Below, piece after piece: positions 19,489 through 20,927 of a stretch of DNA of 20,927 nt. Source of the stretch: a virus. Positions within the stretch are counted from its first letter, which is position 1. Each line of letters opens with the position of its first letter. A program made the position numbers and the translations under genes. Below the pieces are notes generated by a model that worked only from the letters and a program-made list of their open reading frames with translations, did not search any database and had not been told where the DNA came from. The stretch is from the IMG/VR virus record IMGVR_UViG_3300042691_017568, positions 1 to 20,927 of that record; one strand, written 5' to 3'.

Positions 19489-19983
19489 ATGCTAGGGGAC
19501 ATCGTGGAAGATACGTTTCGCTCGATACCGTTTGAGCCGAGAGAACTGAAGGCTACGCCTGACGTTCTAGAGAAGATTTACGCCGCCGCTAAACTTGGCA
19601 TCAAGGGAGATGCCTTGGCCTTTGCTGCGGGTTTGCTCCCAATTGAGTATCGTCGGCTGATGGCGCTCGATCAGGCAGCGTCGATTGCCGAGGCGAAAGG
19701 TCGTGCCGATAGTGAGGTTGAGGCGGCTGCCGTTGTGCGAAACGCGGCTATGGATGGAGATAGCAAGGCAGCTATGGCGCTCCTCACCCACTTGCATGAC
19801 TGGATGCCGAAGCAGCAAATCAACATCGACATCAAATCCCAGATCAGCATTACAGCGGCACTGCAAGAAGCGGAGTCTCGCGTCATCCAGGGCAGAATAT
19901 TGCAGGGTGAAGCGGTTGCATTAGAAGACCACTCCGCCGAACCCCTTGCGTTAGAATCAGAACGTGCAACTGCCAATCTATAG
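19489..19983 (+). CDS. terS: Terminase small subunit
   Basis: A 164-residue protein. Residues about 20-65 form a helix-turn-helix-like DNA-recognition part (LKATPDVLEKIYAAAKLGIK, GDALAFAAGLLPIEYRRLMA), followed by an alpha-helical oligomerisation region rich in Ala and Glu and a segment near HDWMPKQQINIDIKSQISIT that recurs in small terminases. It recognises the packaging site and recruits the large subunit. ATG at 19489 has no ribosome site; GTG 19504, five codons in, follows AGGGGA and may be the true start. It overlaps the large-subunit gene by 20 bases, which strongly supports the call. Confidence 0.75.
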   Translation: MLGDIVEDTFRSIPFEPRELKATPDVLEKIYAAAKLGIKGDALAFAAGLLPIEYRRLMALDQAASIAEAKGRADSEVEAAAVVRNAAMDGDSKAAMALLTHLHDWMPKQQINIDIKSQISITAALQEAESRVIQGRILQGEAVALEDHSAEPLALESERATANL

Positions 19984-20927
19984 CCCGGAGGACGAGCAGG
20001 CTCTAATGAGCAAGCTCTGGTCTGCCGCCATCAAGGACGACCCAGAAGCCTTCGTGCTATTCGTGTTTCCGTGGGGGCAAAAGAATACGCCCCTCGAACA
20101 CTTCAAAGGTCCGCGCAAATGGCAGCGTCAGGTGCTGCGTCAAGTACGCGACCACATCGCTAAACAGAAAGACCTTACCTCTTACGAAGTCTTGCGTATG
20201 GCGACGGCTTCTGGACGCGGTATCGGTAAATCCGCGCTCGTGTCGTGGTTGATTCTGTGGATGCTCACAACCCGTATCGGCAGTACCACGATTGTCTCGG
20301 CTAACTCTGAAGCGCAGCTCCGGTCAGTCACCTGGGCAGAAATCACCAAGTGGGCGGCGCTCCTCATTAACTCACATTGGTTTGAGATTAGTGCGACTCG
20401 AGTAATGCCTGCCAAGTGGATCGCTGAACTCGTCGAACGCGACCTCAAGAAAGGCACGCGTTACTGGTCCGTTGAAGGCCGTCTCTGGTCCGAAGAAAAC
20501 CCCGACTCTTACGCTGGCGTACACAACCACGATGGCGTCATGGTGATCTTTGACGAAGCCTCTGGTATACCAGATTCTATCTGGTCAGTGACTTCAGGCT
20601 TCTTTACGGAAAACACCCCGAATCGTTTTTGGTGCGCATTCAGCAACCCGCGACGTGGCGAAGGCTATTTTTTTGAGGCATTCCATGCAAAAAGAAACTT
20701 CTGGTTCACGCAAAGCATCGACGCCCGCGAAGTCGAAGACACCGACAAAGCGGTCTACGAGCAAATCATCGCCGAATACGGCCCGGACTCCTCGCAAGCC
20801 AAAATCGAAGTCTACGGCCAGTTTCCAACCGATAACTCCGATCAATTTGTCCCGGCTTCCTACGTGGAAAGTGCGGCAACTCGCGGACGGTACGGGGACA
20901 CTAGCGCGCCACGCGTTATCGGAGTTG
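19964..20927 (+). CDS. terL: Terminase large subunit (5' part; runs off the window)
   Basis: 321 codons are present, without a stop. The N-terminus reads YSPEDEQALMSKLWS...FVLFVFPWGQ...TPLEHFKGPRKWQRQVL, as in many phage packaging ATPases. Walker A is ASGRGIGKSAL (about residue 82-92), Walker B MVIFDEAS (about 188-195), followed by a coupling motif region (FWCAFSNPRRGEGYFF). The nuclease domain would lie beyond the window. It cuts and pumps phage DNA into the procapsid. The GTG at 19964 is preferred because homologs carry the SPEDE segment; ATG at 20006 is the alternative start. Confidence 0.9.
   Translation, partial: MQLPIYSPEDEQALMSKLWSAAIKDDPEAFVLFVFPWGQKNTPLEHFKGPRKWQRQVLRQVRDHIAKQKDLTSYEVLRMATASGRGIGKSALVSWLILWMLTTRIGSTTIVSANSEAQLRSVTWAEITKWAALLINSHWFEISATRVMPAKWIAELVERDLKKGTRYWSVEGRLWSEENPDSYAGVHNHDGVMVIFDEASGIPDSIWSVTSGFFTENTPNRFWCAFSNPRRGEGYFFEAFHAKRNFWFTQSIDAREVEDTDKAVYEQIIAEYGPDSSQAKIEVYGQFPTDNSDQFVPASYVESAATRGRYGDTSAPRVIGV

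Overview
The window is part of the genome of a tailed bacteriophage (Caudoviricetes). The evidence is a packaging gene pair at the right end, a tail-fibre/internal-virion-protein block at the left end, a complete lysis cassette, and an ERF/YqaJ recombination operon between them. The host is a Gram-negative bacterium, because the lysis cassette has a two-component spanin (an Rz-like inner-membrane protein with a nested Rz1-like lipoprotein). Three large internal-virion (DNA-ejection) type genes without any tail-sheath or tape-measure gene suggest a podovirus, but head and tail-tube genes lie outside the window, so this is inference. I see no integrase, CI-type repressor, DNA polymerase, RNA polymerase or tRNA here. 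The host genus cannot be named from the sequence.

Layout. (1) 1-6377, rightward: tail-fibre protein, glycine-rich fibre-tip-like protein, a small conserved protein, a cupin+SET-domain protein, then three internal-virion/ejection-type proteins. (2) 6380-7724, rightward: two small membrane proteins (holin candidates), Rz/Rz1 spanins and a GH108-type endolysin. (3) 7734-9112, rightward: an HEXXH mini-metalloprotease-like protein and a metallophosphoesterase with an N-terminal helix-turn-helix. (4) 9012-10070, leftward: a Cro-like regulator, an unknown protein, a PD-(D/E)XK nuclease and a small conserved protein. (5) 10071-10163: divergent promoter region in which two -35 boxes overlap on an operator-like dyad; the leftward promoter would make a leaderless mRNA. 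(6) 10164-13938, rightward, tightly coupled: small protein, ERF annealing protein, coiled-coil protein, YqaJ-type exonuclease, a protein with an SSB-like acidic tail, a PAPS-reductase-like PP-loop protein, small proteins, one exported protein. (7) 14027-15340, rightward: a DUF5906-type P-loop replication helicase. (8) 15341-18706, leftward: about fifteen very small genes, most joined by ATGA/GTGA overlaps and almost all of unrecognised function, including a second exported protein related in pattern to the one in block 6 and a 19-residue hydrophobic micropeptide. (9) 18707-19488: about 780 bases without a convincing gene but dense in structure: promoter dyads, an 11-bp inverted repeat, four copies of a 16-bp dyad related to GTTGCGTnTACGCAAC, and a strong G-quadruplex motif. 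(10) 19489-20927, rightward: terminase small subunit and the first part of the terminase large subunit, running off the window.

How it works together: blocks 4, 6 and 7 look like the early regulatory and DNA-metabolism genes, block 8 like an early accessory (host-takeover or anti-defence) operon, block 9 like a replication origin or packaging-site region lying between accessory and packaging genes, and blocks 1-3 and 10 like late genes. The most unusual items are the structured intergenic region, the orphan small-gene operon with its paired exported proteins and micropeptide, the cupin-SET protein inside a virion-protein block, and the predicted leaderless Cro-like transcript.
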